From a bacterium (GTDB taxonomy: Bacteria; SZUA-79; Acidulodesulfobacterales; Acidulodesulfobacteraceae), in the NCBI GenBank assembly GCA_021794475.1, contig JAJYQS010000055.1, positions 1 to 64,000 of the forward strand: a DNA stretch of 64,000 nucleotides. The letters run 5' to 3'. Positions 1 to 9,117 of this stretch are shown one piece after another. How positions within the stretch are numbered: the stretch's first letter is position 1; each line of letters starts with the position of its first letter. Made by a program: the position numbers and the translations under genes. The notes under the pieces were generated by a model. That model was not told the origin of the DNA, ran no database searches, and saw only the letters and a list, made by a program, of their open reading frames with translations.

Positions 1-1
1 A

Positions 2-469
2 ACGGATGCAGCTATTGCTTCTAAAATTTATAGATTTGTTAATTATAAGGGTATTTGCTATAAAGGCAATGAAGCGGCAGAACTGCTGCTTGAAAAGCAG
101 CTGGAAGGCATAAGAACCGCTGTTTCGGAGGGGCTTATCGTTAAAATAAATTCGGTATTAATACCTGGAATTAACGATAAGCATATAAGAGAAATGTCTG
201 AAAGCATTAAAAAAATGGGAGTATATCTTTTTAATGTAATGCCTATGATACCGGCAGATAAGTCATTTTTTCAAAAAATAGGTGTTCCGGCTGCCACAAG
301 GCAAGATATAGCTAATGTAACAGGCGGCATAACAGGAATTAACATCATGAAGCATTGCCGGCAATGCAGATCGGATGCCGCGGGTCTGCTTGGAAACGAT
401 ATAAGCAGCAAGTTGAATAATAATAAGGAGAAAGATCATGATAACAGAAAATGCTGTTCAGGGGTGTAA
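2..469 (+). CDS. nifB: NifB, FeMo-co biosynthesis radical SAM protein (3' part)
   Basis: NifB builds the 8Fe-9S-C core (NifB-co) of the nitrogenase cofactor from [4Fe-4S] clusters and SAM. Only the last 155 codons are present; the reading frame is open from base 2 and the radical-SAM CxxxCxxC part lies upstream of the window. The visible part carries the typical NSVLIPGIND segment, FNVMPMIPADKSFF and the C-terminal HCRQCRSDAAGLLG motif. The protein stops about 35 residues after that motif, so this is the short NifB form without a fused NifX-like domain. The stop overlaps the next gene by 32 bases. Family assignment is secure; the N-terminal half is unseen. Confidence 0.93.
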   Translation, partial: TDAAIASKIYRFVNYKGICYKGNEAAELLLEKQLEGIRTAVSEGLIVKINSVLIPGINDKHIREMSESIKKMGVYLFNVMPMIPADKSFFQKIGVPAATRQDIANVTGGITGINIMKHCRQCRSDAAGLLGNDISSKLNNNKEKDHDNRKCCSGV

Positions 470-1298
470 GCTGCAGAAAAGTTTAAATTTTTCACAGGAT
501 GAAGAATTATATATAGCAACTTCCGATACTAAAGGGAAAATGGAAAATGACTATAAACCGTTTGTGAATAAAATTTTGAACAGCATTTCCTTTGTACCTG
601 ATTCGGTACTTGATCTTGGCTGCGGTCCCGGTTATATAGCGCGGAGATTTAGCGAAGTTCTTCCCAATGCTAATATTGTAGGCGTTGATATTTCGGAGAT
701 TATGATTAGTCATGCTTTAAAAAGTTCTGCTAAGATCACAGATGAAGCAAATCCAAATTTTAGCAGAAGAGATATGCAGGCTGCAGGCGCGAGATTTGCA
801 AACAATTATTATGATAATTATGATAATAAAATTAAAAACAATATGTATGATGCAAAAGTTGCTGAACAAATGGCGGCTGCAGGCAATCTGGATGTCAATG
901 TCTATGATTTAAACGACGGTTATTTTCATCAAAAGCTGCGGTATTTGATTGCTAACAGCGAATGTCTGCCTTTTAACGACAATTATTTTGACGCTATTAT
1001 TTTAAAAGGAACATTTAAATGTCTGGAAAAAAAAGCTGAATCCCTAGAAGAAATGCACAGGATATTGAGCAGCCGCGGGGAGATATTAATATTCGAATTT
1101 AGAAAGGATATACCTGAAGACGAGTTTTTGATTCTAACAAAAGACATGCAGCCTCAAAAAGTTAGGTCATTAAGAAATAAATTGAATTGTTCTCCCGATT
1201 TGGCAGAATATAAATATTGTCTGTCTAAATCAAATCTGTCAAAATTTGCCGAAATAACGAGCGACGGACTTGATTTAAAAATACGCATAATTAAATAA
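438..1298 (+). CDS. Class I SAM-dependent methyltransferase embedded in the nif cluster
   Basis: A 286-residue Rossmann-fold methyltransferase. Motif I is visible as LDLGCGPGYIARRF (about residues 53-66), followed by the acidic residue in VGVDIS. After a gap, ANSECLPFNDNYFDAI is the usual post-motif strand. Between them lies an extra stretch of about 60 residues, rich in Asn, Tyr and Asp (NNYYDNYDNKIKNN). The ATG lies inside the end of nifB with an AAGGAGAAAGATC ribosome site, so translation is probably coupled to nifB. The substrate cannot be read from the sequence. It is not one of the standard nif genes; its place between nifB and the nif ferredoxin suggests a role tied to nitrogenase maturation or control, which is inference. 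Confidence 0.8.
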   Translation: MITENAVQGCKLQKSLNFSQDEELYIATSDTKGKMENDYKPFVNKILNSISFVPDSVLDLGCGPGYIARRFSEVLPNANIVGVDISEIMISHALKSSAKITDEANPNFSRRDMQAAGARFANNYYDNYDNKIKNNMYDAKVAEQMAAAGNLDVNVYDLNDGYFHQKLRYLIANSECLPFNDNYFDAIILKGTFKCLEKKAESLEEMHRILSSRGEILIFEFRKDIPEDEFLILTKDMQPQKVRSLRNKLNCSPDLAEYKYCLSKSNLSKFAEITSDGLDLKIRIIK

Positions 1299-1469
1299 TT
1301 TACTTGTTAAATTGTTAAATAGTTAGATAGCTAATAGTTAATTATTTAGTTAATTATTTCAATAAAAAAATAGATATATCAAAACATATAAATATATATA
1401 AATATGGAATAAATAAATAAAAAAAATAAAGCAGATATAATAAAAATTAAAAAACAGGAGAAAATTTTT

Positions 1470-1769
1470 ATGAGTATTATGGACGGTTTTAGCGGAAATA
1501 TTGAAGAATATATAGTAGCTCCGAGAAAATCAGGTTCAAAATGGGTACCGCATTTTTTAGTAGCTTTTGACCAGGAAAGCTGCATTTCATGCGGCAGATG
1601 CATCAAGGTGTGTCCCGGAGGAGTTTACGTCTTTGAGGATGAAGGCGACAAGATGGTGGTTAGAATTGAAAATATGGATGATTGTCTCGGAGATATGTCA
1701 TGCGAAAAGGTTTGTCCTAAGAACAAGACGATGCATCTGCATAAATTTGAACCGCTGCAAAAACTGTAA
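1470..1769 (+). CDS. nif-associated 2[4Fe-4S]-type ferredoxin (ferredoxin III-like)
   Basis: A 99-residue ferredoxin resembling nif-specific ferredoxin III, which supplies electrons for nitrogenase or its maturation. The first cluster motif is a normal CISCGRCIKVCP (about residues 36-47). The second, DCLGDMSCEKVCPK, has spacing C-x5-C-x3-CP, so the usual second cysteine is replaced and one cluster may have only three cysteine ligands from this motif. An AACAGGAG ribosome site precedes the ATG. It lies directly upstream of nifD, in the same direction, which supports a nitrogenase-linked role. Confidence 0.85.
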   Translation: MSIMDGFSGNIEEYIVAPRKSGSKWVPHFLVAFDQESCISCGRCIKVCPGGVYVFEDEGDKMVVRIENMDDCLGDMSCEKVCPKNKTMHLHKFEPLQKL

Positions 1770-1852
1770 ATTGTGAACTGTAAAACGATGCGATGTTAAT
1801 TTAGTTAACTTTAACTGCATATAAGCAAGCATAAATCTATGGAGGAATTAAA

Positions 1853-3289
1853 ATGGCTATTAATATTAAAGAAAGCGAAGAGATAGTTGAAGATGTACTG
1901 AACATCTATCCCGAAAAACCGAGAAAAAACAGACAGGAACATATAGGCGTCAACAAAAAAGATGCCTGCGGGTCTTGCGTAGCTAAATCTAATTTAAAAT
2001 CCCTGCCGGGCGTTATGACTCCCAGAGGCTGTGCATATGCCGGTTCTAAAGGTGTTGTGTGGGGTCCTGTAAAAGATGTTATTAATATCAGCCACGGTCC
2101 TATAGGATGCGGACATTACAGCTGGGGAACAAGAAGGAATTTAGCCAATGGAGTCCCGGGCGTGGAAAATTTTATGCCTTTTCAGTTTACTACCGATTTC
2201 AGGGAGCGCGATATTGTTTTTGGCGGCGATAAAAAATTGGAACAGGCGATACATGAATTAAAAGGACTTTTTCCCACTACCAAAGGATTTGTTGTGGAAT
2301 CGGAATGTCCCATAGGTCTTATAGGTGATGATATTGAGGCTGTAGCTAAAAAGACATCCGCTGACTTAAACACAACGGTAATTCCTGTAAGATGCGAGGG
2401 TTTCAGAGGCGTCAGCCAATCTTTAGGACATCATATCGCCAATGATTCAATAAGGGATTATGTTGTCGGTACGGGCAAATTAGACGACAGTCAAAAAACT
2501 AAGTATGATGTTGCAATTTTAGGCGATTATAATATAGGAGGAGATGTCTGGGCTTCAATGAAGGTTATTACAGAAATGGGTTTGAATGTAATTGCCCACT
2601 GGAGCGGCGACGGTTCAATAGAAGAGATGAGAATTACGCACGAAGTTAATTATATACTTCTTCATTGCTATCGTTCGATGAACTATATTTCAAATTACTA
2701 TAATGAGAAATACGGGATTCCGTGGATTGAATACAATTTCTTCGGTCCCACGAAAATAAAGGAAAGCATCCGGAAAATAGCCGCTTTATTTGACGAACAT
2801 ATACAGGAGCAGTCAGAAAAAGTAATTGAAAAGTACGAACCTAAAATGCAGGCGGTTATAGACAAATATAGACCGAGATTAGAAGGCAAAAAGGTTATGA
2901 TACTTGTTGGAGGACTTAGACCGAGGCATATAGTCGGAGCGTATGAAGACCTAGGAATGCAGGTTGTTACCGCCGCTTATGAGTTTGCTCATAGCGATGA
3001 TTATGAAAGAACGACCAAAGAATTAGAAGACGGAGCTATTGTAGCAGATGATTTAAACGAACATGAGTTTATCGAACTTGCGCACAGATTAAAACCGGAT
3101 TTAGTTGCATCGGGGATAAAAGAAAAATATGTTTTTCAGAAAATGGGCATACCTTTCAGGCAGATGCATTCATGGGATTATTCCGGCCCTTATCACGGAT
3201 ATGACGGCTTTGAAATATTTGCAAAAGATATGGACCTTGCAATTAACAGCCCGTCATGGAAATTTGTAAAACCGTCATGGAAAAAATAA
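1853..3289 (+). CDS. nifD: Nitrogenase MoFe protein alpha chain
   Basis: Alpha subunit of dinitrogenase, carrying FeMo-co and half of the P-cluster. It is 478 residues, the usual length for NifD. P-cluster cysteines are C60 (RGCAYAG), C86 ([10 protein letters not shown]) and C152 (SECPIG). The FeMo-co ligands are C272 (LLHCYRSMN) and H439 (QMHSWDYSG). Gln189 and His193 in [11 protein letters not shown], which line the active site, are present, as is the Val of AGSKGVVWG (Av alpha-Val70). The stretch [10 protein letters not shown] differs from Azotobacter NifD and is, from memory, more like non-proteobacterial NifD and VnfD. The clustered nifE and nifN support a molybdenum enzyme. A GGAGGAATTAAA ribosome site precedes the ATG. 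Confidence 0.97.
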   Translation: MAINIKESEEIVEDVLNIYPEKPRKNRQEHIGVNKKDACGSCVAKSNLKSLPGVMTPRGCAYAGSKGVVWGPVKDVINISHGPIGCGHYSWGTRRNLANGVPGVENFMPFQFTTDFRERDIVFGGDKKLEQAIHELKGLFPTTKGFVVESECPIGLIGDDIEAVAKKTSADLNTTVIPVRCEGFRGVSQSLGHHIANDSIRDYVVGTGKLDDSQKTKYDVAILGDYNIGGDVWASMKVITEMGLNVIAHWSGDGSIEEMRITHEVNYILLHCYRSMNYISNYYNEKYGIPWIEYNFFGPTKIKESIRKIAALFDEHIQEQSEKVIEKYEPKMQAVIDKYRPRLEGKKVMILVGGLRPRHIVGAYEDLGMQVVTAAYEFAHSDDYERTTKELEDGAIVADDLNEHEFIELAHRLKPDLVASGIKEKYVFQKMGIPFRQMHSWDYSGPYHGYDGFEIFAKDMDLAINSPSWKFVKPSWKK

Positions 3290-3403
3290 AGAAATAAATA
3301 GTATTGCAGTTATAGTAAGTAATTATAATAAGTTGTATATTATTTGCGGCTGTAATGCCGGCATTATTTATAAATACAAATAAAATTTGAGGAGGCTATT
3401 CAA

Positions 3404-4831
3404 ATGGCTAAGATGACTAAAGAAGAAGTCCGGCAAACTAAAGACTGGATGAAAACCGAGGAATATAAAGAATTAAATTTTAAAAGAAAATCTATTGTAA
3501 TTAATCCTGAAAGAGCTTGCCAGCCTCTAGGAGCCGTTCTATGTTCCGCAGGATTTGAAGGGACTATGCCATTTGTCCACGGTTCGCACGGCTGTGTTGC
3601 TTATTATAGAAATAATTTGTCAAGACATTTCAGAGAGCCGATTGCGGCGGTTTCTACCTCTCTTACAGAAGACGGAGCAGTGTTCGGGGGGCAGGCAAAC
3701 GGGTTTGAAGGTTTTAAAAATTGTTTGAATCTTTATAAACCTAAAATGTTTGCAATATCTACAACCTGTATGACGGAGGTTATAGGCGATGATTTGGGGG
3801 CGATAGTAAATAATGCCAGAGCAAAAGGATTTTTGCCTGAAGATGTGCCTGCGCCTTATGCGAACACTCCGAGTTTTGTCGGTTCGCATATAGACGGATA
3901 CGATAATATGCTTGCTGCAATTATAGATACGTTAGGGGTCAAAGGCGAATCCGTTTCAGATGTTATAAATATAATACCCGGTTTCGATACGACTACCGGC
4001 AATATTAATGAAATAAAAAGACTTTTAACAATTATGAAGGTACCATACCTTGTTATTGCGGATTACTCTAATACGCTGGATTCTCCGCTGAACGGCGAAT
4101 ATAAGCTATACAATGAGGGCGCAACTACCTTAGAAGATACAAAAAATTGCGTTAATAACAAAGCGACTATTGCGCTTCAGAAATTCAGCACTAAAAAGAC
4201 GATAGCTTTATTAGCGGATAAGTTTAAACAGGAAGCAAAAGCTGTTAAAAGTCCGGTTGGAATAAAATTTACAGACGAATTTCTGATGGCCGTTTCTGAA
4301 ATTACCGGAAAAGAAATTCCAAAAGAAATTGAAGACGAAAGAGGCAGAGCGGTTGACTCAATGACGGATGCGCAGCAGTATATTCACGGCAAAAAATTTG
4401 CAATATTCGGCGACCCAGATATATTAACGGGACTGACAAGCTATTTGCTGGAAATGGGCGGTATTCCTAAATACGTGCTGTGTTCTAACGGTAATGAAGA
4501 ATTCAAAAATGATGTTGAAGCATTGCTGAAAGAATACGGATGCGATGAAGGGGAGGTTTATATAGATAAAGACCTGTGGCACCTGCACTCTCTTGTAATG
4601 ACCGGACCTGTCGATATGCTTATAGGACCGAGCCACGGAAAATTTGTAGCAAGAGAAGCCGGCGTTCCTCATATCAGATTAGGATATCCTATTTTTGACA
4701 GGGTCAATATTCATCGTTATCCTTTTTACGCCTATTCAGGAGTAATTAATTTAACGACATGGATAGTTAATAAATTCATTGAGATTGTAGATGATACATC
4801 CGATGATGCACATTTTGAGCTTTTAAGATGA
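3404..4831 (+). CDS. nifK: Nitrogenase MoFe protein beta chain
   Basis: Beta subunit of dinitrogenase. P-cluster cysteines are visible at C39 (ERACQPLGA), C64 (GSHGCVAYY) and C122 (STTCMTEVIGDD). TPSFVGSHIDGYDNM is also typical. At 475 residues it lacks the N-terminal extension of the Azotobacter and Klebsiella proteins (about 520 residues), as in many anaerobes. It follows nifD after a 114-base AT-rich gap and has a strong GAGGAGGC ribosome site. Confidence 0.97.
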   Translation: MAKMTKEEVRQTKDWMKTEEYKELNFKRKSIVINPERACQPLGAVLCSAGFEGTMPFVHGSHGCVAYYRNNLSRHFREPIAAVSTSLTEDGAVFGGQANGFEGFKNCLNLYKPKMFAISTTCMTEVIGDDLGAIVNNARAKGFLPEDVPAPYANTPSFVGSHIDGYDNMLAAIIDTLGVKGESVSDVINIIPGFDTTTGNINEIKRLLTIMKVPYLVIADYSNTLDSPLNGEYKLYNEGATTLEDTKNCVNNKATIALQKFSTKKTIALLADKFKQEAKAVKSPVGIKFTDEFLMAVSEITGKEIPKEIEDERGRAVDSMTDAQQYIHGKKFAIFGDPDILTGLTSYLLEMGGIPKYVLCSNGNEEFKNDVEALLKEYGCDEGEVYIDKDLWHLHSLVMTGPVDMLIGPSHGKFVAREAGVPHIRLGYPIFDRVNIHRYPFYAYSGVINLTTWIVNKFIEIVDDTSDDAHFELLR

Positions 4832-4888
4832 AAAATTTATAAAATAAAATTTATACAGTATAAAACTTAAAAAAAGGAGGCGATTAAA

Positions 4889-6241
4889 ATGCAGCTTAAG
4901 GTTAAAGAAGAGTTGTTTGATGAGCCTACATGCGAGCATAATATACAGAAGAAAGAAAAAAAAGCATGCAAAACAGCTGTTCCCGGTTCTTCAACCGGAG
5001 GATGCGCTCTTGACGGCGCATATATTGTGCTGAGTCCGATACGCGATGCTCTTCATGTTGTTCATGGGCCTATTAATTGCCTCGGCAACAGCTATAATCA
5101 GAGAACATCGGAATCAAAGGGCAATGAAACATTTTATATGTACGGAATGACATCTTCAATTAATGAAAATGACCTGATTTTCGGTTCTGAAGATAAATTA
5201 AAAAAAGGAATTATTTATGCGGTAAACAAATTTAATCCGAAAGGTGTTTTTATCTATAATACCTGTGTACCTGCATTAACAGGGGAAGATATAGGTGGAG
5301 TCGCAAGAGAATTGACCGAAAAACTTAATATTCCCGTAGTTCCTGTGCAAAGTCAGGGATTTTCCGGCGGTAAAAATCTTGGAAATAAGATTGCCGGGGA
5401 TGTGCTTTTTGAATATGTTATAGGAAAAAAAGAACCCAATATTGATATTTTGACCGATTATAATATTAATTTAATAGGCGAATACAACATAAAAGGCGAA
5501 TTGTTTTTAATTAAAAAAGCGCTTAGCGACAACGGCATTAATTTACTTTCAAATATAACAGGCAACGCAACTATGGAAGAAATAATGTATTCGCATAAAG
5601 CAGGGTTAAATGTTGTTGTATGTTCCAAAGCTTTAGTATATTTAGCAAGAAAAATGGAAGAAAAATATGGGATACCTTTTATAGAAGAATCATTTTTTGG
5701 ATTGTCTTCGACGAATAATGCAATGCTGCACATAGCAGAAAGTTTTAAGGATGCTAAACTGATAGAAAAGGTTAAAAAAAATATTGAATCAAAGACTAAA
5801 ATAATACGGAAAGAGATTGAACCGTATAAAAAATTTTTAACAGGCAAAAGAGTTCTTTTATATACAGGCGGCGTCAAAAGCTGGTCTTTAATCTCCGCAC
5901 TGAATGACCTTGGCATGAAAGTTATAGCGACGGGGGTTAAAAAAAGTACGGAAGAAGATAAAAACAGAATCAAGGAATTTGACGCAAACGGAAATATTAT
6001 AATGTTAGATAACGGAAACCCTGTTAATTTGATAAAAATGATAAAAGATGAGCAAGCCGATATCCTGCTTGCAGGGGGGAGAAATCAGTATACGGCTATT
6101 AAATCTTTAATACCGTTTTTAGATGTTAATCAAGAGAGAAGTAGCTCTTATACGTCTTATGAAGGCATAGTTCATCTCGGAAGGCAGATTTATCTTGAAT
6201 TAAACAGCCCGGTTTATGACGTTATCAGAAAAGCAAATTAA
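4889..6241 (+). CDS. nifE: FeMo-co assembly scaffold NifE
   Basis: NifE pairs with NifN to form the scaffold on which NifB-co is matured to FeMo-co. The 450-residue protein is a NifD paralogue. Conserved cysteines are seen at C39 (TGGCALDGAY), C64 (HGPINCLGNS) and C126 (YNTCVPALTGEDI). It contains VPVQSQGFSGGKNLGNKIAGD, the equivalent of the NifD region around His195. It is preceded by an AAAAAAGGAGGCG ribosome site, 57 bases after nifK, and is followed by nifN after 42 bases. Confidence 0.95.
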   Translation: MQLKVKEELFDEPTCEHNIQKKEKKACKTAVPGSSTGGCALDGAYIVLSPIRDALHVVHGPINCLGNSYNQRTSESKGNETFYMYGMTSSINENDLIFGSEDKLKKGIIYAVNKFNPKGVFIYNTCVPALTGEDIGGVARELTEKLNIPVVPVQSQGFSGGKNLGNKIAGDVLFEYVIGKKEPNIDILTDYNINLIGEYNIKGELFLIKKALSDNGINLLSNITGNATMEEIMYSHKAGLNVVVCSKALVYLARKMEEKYGIPFIEESFFGLSSTNNAMLHIAESFKDAKLIEKVKKNIESKTKIIRKEIEPYKKFLTGKRVLLYTGGVKSWSLISALNDLGMKVIATGVKKSTEEDKNRIKEFDANGNIIMLDNGNPVNLIKMIKDEQADILLAGGRNQYTAIKSLIPFLDVNQERSSSYTSYEGIVHLGRQIYLELNSPVYDVIRKAN

Positions 6242-6283
6242 AGTTAAGATAAATTAAACCTATTTTAACAAAACAAAAATATC

Positions 6284-7669
6284 ATGGAAAATCTAAAAAA
6301 CATTGAGATAAATCCGTTAAAAACAAGTTCATCACTCGGCGCGGTCATTGTTTTCCTCGGTATTAAAAATGCAGTTGTTCTTATGCACGGGTCTCAGGGA
6401 TGCGCCAGTTTTGACAAAGTCACTTTGACAAAGCATTATAGAGAAAACATACCTGTTTATACGACTGCCTTAAATGAACTTGGAGCAATTTTAGGAGGAA
6501 GCAGCTATTTAAAAGCGGGGGTTAAAAATATCGCCGATAAAATTAACCCCACTTTTATAGGTATTACATCTACAGGTTTAAGCGAAGTAAACGGCGAGGA
6601 TATTCATGCGACTTTTAATGAGTTAAAAAAAGAATTAAAAGAAAGCGGAGACTATGACAATTTAAGTTTGGCTTATGTCAGCACTCCGGATTACGACGGA
6701 AATTTTGAAGAGGGTTATAAAAATGCTATCCTTTCATTATTGCAGACATTTTGCATAGACGATAAAAATAATATCAGAAATATTAGCGATTATAAAAATA
6801 ACGATAAAAATAAAGATAACGGCGCGAAAGATGTTAACAATGTACGCGCTAATGTGTTTTGTCCGTTTTCCTTTACCGCTATGGATTTCTTAGAGCTGAG
6901 AGACTTGCTAGAAGATTTCGGCATAACGCCTGTTATGATACCTGATTTGGGAACTTCAATGGACGGACATCTTGATGAAAACGGCTACTTGCAGACGACA
7001 TCCGGCGGGACTGATATTGAAGATTTAAAAAAGGCAGGTTTAAATAATTTAAATATAATTATAGGCAGCAGTTTAAAAAGTTTAATCGCGCCCGTCAAAA
7101 AAATTACCGGATTAGATACTTATTATTTTTCCAATGTCAGCGGGTTAAAAAATACAGATTTATTTTTTAAATTTCTTGAAGAAATTTCTTTAAGAAAGAC
7201 TCCTGAAAGATATAAAAGACAGAAAAGACAATTAATGGATGCATATTTAGATACGCATTTTTACTTTTTAGGTAAAAATATTGCAATAGCAGAGGGAATT
7301 GATATATTAGATTCATTTTCTGAAGTGTTGAGCGAAGTCGGAGCGAATATTAAAATAGGGGTGACAACATCAAAAGCTTATGAAAATTTGAAAAACAGAT
7401 TTGAAATTTTAACGGAAGGCGATATTGATTTATTTGGCGAACTTATTGAAAGTGACGGCAATGAAATAGACCTTGTAATTTCAAACTCTAATGCCGAATA
7501 CACTGCTGAAAAAATAGGCGTGCCTATTCTAAAAGCCGGTTTCCCGCTAATAGACCGGATAGGGCATAATTTTAAACACTATATACTTTATAAGGGCAGC
7601 GCTAATCTGGTATATGAAGCTGCAAATCTGTTAATGTCTGTTAATGAAAAACTCATGAAGGAGGTATAA
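6284..7669 (+). CDS. nifN: FeMo-co assembly scaffold NifN
   Basis: Partner of NifE, 461 residues. It begins with the NifK/NifN-like INPLKTSSSLGAVIVFLGI, then LMHGSQGCASF and TKHYRENIPVYTTALNE. ITSTGLSEVNGEDI corresponds to the NifK cysteine-153 region but carries Gly in place of Cys, as NifN proteins often do. A low-complexity insert (NDKNKDNGAKDVNNV, about residues 173-187) lies in a variable loop. No strong ribosome site is visible before the ATG. The stop is one base before the nifX start. Confidence 0.93.
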   Translation: MENLKNIEINPLKTSSSLGAVIVFLGIKNAVVLMHGSQGCASFDKVTLTKHYRENIPVYTTALNELGAILGGSSYLKAGVKNIADKINPTFIGITSTGLSEVNGEDIHATFNELKKELKESGDYDNLSLAYVSTPDYDGNFEEGYKNAILSLLQTFCIDDKNNIRNISDYKNNDKNKDNGAKDVNNVRANVFCPFSFTAMDFLELRDLLEDFGITPVMIPDLGTSMDGHLDENGYLQTTSGGTDIEDLKKAGLNNLNIIIGSSLKSLIAPVKKITGLDTYYFSNVSGLKNTDLFFKFLEEISLRKTPERYKRQKRQLMDAYLDTHFYFLGKNIAIAEGIDILDSFSEVLSEVGANIKIGVTTSKAYENLKNRFEILTEGDIDLFGELIESDGNEIDLVISNSNAEYTAEKIGVPILKAGFPLIDRIGHNFKHYILYKGSANLVYEAANLLMSVNEKLMKEV

Positions 7670-7670
7670 T

Positions 7671-8048
7671 ATGAAAGTAGGGTTTACGACAACCGACAAT
7701 GTTTTTATCAATGACCATTTTGGATGGGCAAAAAAAATTGCAATTTATGATGTCACAGAATCAGGTTTTGATTTTATTGAATTAAGGGAATTTGAGGCAG
7801 AAGAAGATGAGATTGAAAAAATAGAAAAAAAAATTGCAAAATTGAGAGATTTAAAAATAATATTTGTTGAAAGTATAGGCGGTACGGCTGCTGCAAAAGT
7901 AGTCAGTTCAGGTATTCATCCGGTTAAATCAAAACCTGATGATAAAATAGTAAATGTTCTTGAAAATTTAAAAGGGGTTCTATCAACGAATCCGCCGCCA
8001 TGGCTAAAAAAAATTATGATGAAAGATAAAATGGCAAATATTGTATAG
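7671..8048 (+). CDS. nifX: NifX-type FeMo-co/NifB-co binding protein
   Basis: A 125-residue protein of the dinitrogenase iron-molybdenum cofactor family, which carries cofactor intermediates between NifB, NifEN and dinitrogenase. The N-terminus KVGFTTTDNVFINDHFGWAK and the ESIGGTAAAKVVSSGIHPVK segment are typical of NifX. It starts one base after nifN with a GAAGGAGGTATA ribosome site, so the two are transcribed together. Confidence 0.9.
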   Translation: MKVGFTTTDNVFINDHFGWAKKIAIYDVTESGFDFIELREFEAEEDEIEKIEKKIAKLRDLKIIFVESIGGTAAAKVVSSGIHPVKSKPDDKIVNVLENLKGVLSTNPPPWLKKIMMKDKMANIV

Positions 8049-8136
8049 CTGCATAATCACTGTTTATTCTTAATAAGAGCAATTAGAATACATTTTAATA
8101 ATGATTTAATAACAATTTAAGAAGGAGAAGAAAATT

Positions 8137-8463
8137 ATGGAATCTATGGAAATGATTAGAGCAATAATCAGACCTGAAAAAGAGAAAGATGTTTTAAAAG
8201 GGCTTGAAGCGGGCGGTTTTATATCGGTCACCAAGATGCATGTTTTTGGAAGGGGTAAACAAAAAGGCATAAAGGTAGGGCAGGTTGTTTATGATGAGCT
8301 GCCTAAACTTGAGCTTATGATGGTTGTAAGTAAAAATGATGCAGAAAAAGTATGCGATATTATACAAGAAAATGCATATACAGGCAATATAGGCGACGGT
8401 AAAATATTCGTGGTGCCTGTCAGCCATACTTATACTGTGAGAACAGGCGCGGAGGGACTTTAA
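8137..8463 (+). CDS. nifI1: Nitrogenase-regulating PII protein NifI1
   Basis: GlnB-family protein of 108 residues. With NifI2 it inhibits dinitrogenase in response to nitrogen status, as known from methanogens. The NifI1 signature is strong: EMIRAIIRPEKEKDVLKGL, then TKMHVFGRGKQKGIKVG in the T-loop region, YDELPKLELMMVV and NAYTGNIGDGKIFVVPV near the end. It has a GAAGGAGAAG ribosome site and is followed by nifI2 after one base. In most genomes with these genes they lie between nifH and nifD; here they follow nifX. Confidence 0.93.
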   Translation: MESMEMIRAIIRPEKEKDVLKGLEAGGFISVTKMHVFGRGKQKGIKVGQVVYDELPKLELMMVVSKNDAEKVCDIIQENAYTGNIGDGKIFVVPVSHTYTVRTGAEGL

Positions 8464-8464
8464 T

Positions 8465-8881
8465 ATGGAATCAAAATTTGAAGAAAAAGCGGTTGAGGTA
8501 CTGGCAGTAATCAGAAGACATAAATTTCAGGAAACAAAAGAAATGCTCGCAAATGCCGGTTATGTCCAGATGACATTTTATTCTATACACGGGAGAGGCA
8601 AACAAAAAGGACACGGCGGTTTAGCCAATGAGCTGGACCCGGGATTAGATGCAATAAGCAAAAATAAAAATAATATGGAAGCGGCAGATAACGATTATCA
8701 TTTTTTGCCGAAAAGAATGCTTTCTATAGTAGTACCGGAAAGCGAAATGCCAAAAGTAGTAAAGATAATAATGGATATTAATAAGACAGGATTTTACGGA
8801 GATGGAAAAATATTCGTCATACCTGTCGGATTTGTAGAAAGGATAAGAACTTCAGAAGAGGGATTATACGCTCTGGCATAA
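8465..8881 (+). CDS. nifI2: Nitrogenase-regulating PII protein NifI2
   Basis: The second NifI subunit, 138 residues. EVLAVIRRHKFQETKEMLANAG and the motif IHGRGKQKGHGG are followed by a longer T-loop, about residues 57-78, containing DAISKNKNNMEAADNDYHFL. The C-terminal part LPKRMLSIVVPESEMPKVV and TGFYGDGKIFVIPV is typical. It is the last gene of the visible nif cluster and is probably co-translated with nifI1. Confidence 0.92.
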   Translation: MESKFEEKAVEVLAVIRRHKFQETKEMLANAGYVQMTFYSIHGRGKQKGHGGLANELDPGLDAISKNKNNMEAADNDYHFLPKRMLSIVVPESEMPKVVKIIMDINKTGFYGDGKIFVIPVGFVERIRTSEEGLYALA

Positions 8882-8897
8882 ATTTTAAAATTTTTTA

Positions 8898-9058
8898 AAA
8901 GTTCCTTAATTCTGTATATAATTTTAATTATAATTATTTACAATTAGTCGGTAATCAAAAATAATGTTTTGCCGATTTGCAATTTACAAAATTGATTTAA
9001 TCAATTAAAGTATTTAATAATTATTTTTTTAATTCTACTGCAGTATTAAGGAACTCTT
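8898..9058. repeat. Imperfect inverted repeat pair in the spacer behind the nif cluster
   Basis: AGTTCCTTAATTCTGTA at about 8900-8916 is matched in reverse complement by TGCAGTATTAAGGAACT at about 9039-9055 (15 of 17 positions). About 120 bases of AT-rich DNA without an ORF lie between. The arms could be the ends of a small non-autonomous element or a structured 3' region of the nif transcript. No direct target-site duplication is evident. Confidence 0.4.
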
Positions 9059-9060
9059 AG

Positions 9061-9117
9061 TTATTTCTTTTTTGTTGACGGTTTTTTAGTTTCTTTTTTT
9101 ATCGGTTTATTTGCCAT
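9061..9117 (-). CDS. Tiny Lys-rich ORF (18 residues)
   Basis: An 18-codon ORF, MANKPIKKETKKPSTKKK, with 9 lysines. It is preceded on the minus strand by a very strong GGAGGAGGTGAG ribosome site at the right spacing (about 9125-9136), better than those of most real genes nearby. It lies 123 bases downstream of the fmdB-like gene in the same direction. No family is recognised. The strong ribosome site is the main reason to call it; without that it would be dismissed as chance. Confidence 0.45.
   Translation of the reverse strand: MANKPIKKETKKPSTKKK

Noticed and set aside
1853-3289. NifD might be a vanadium or iron-only alpha subunit because of the SWGTRRN stretch.
   Set aside because: nifE and nifN follow, no delta-subunit gene (vnfG/anfG) is present, and the rest of the protein matches molybdenum NifD closely.
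5458-5973. A 171-residue minus-strand frame inside nifE.
   Set aside because: It overlaps a clear gene, has no ribosome site and no recognisable motif.
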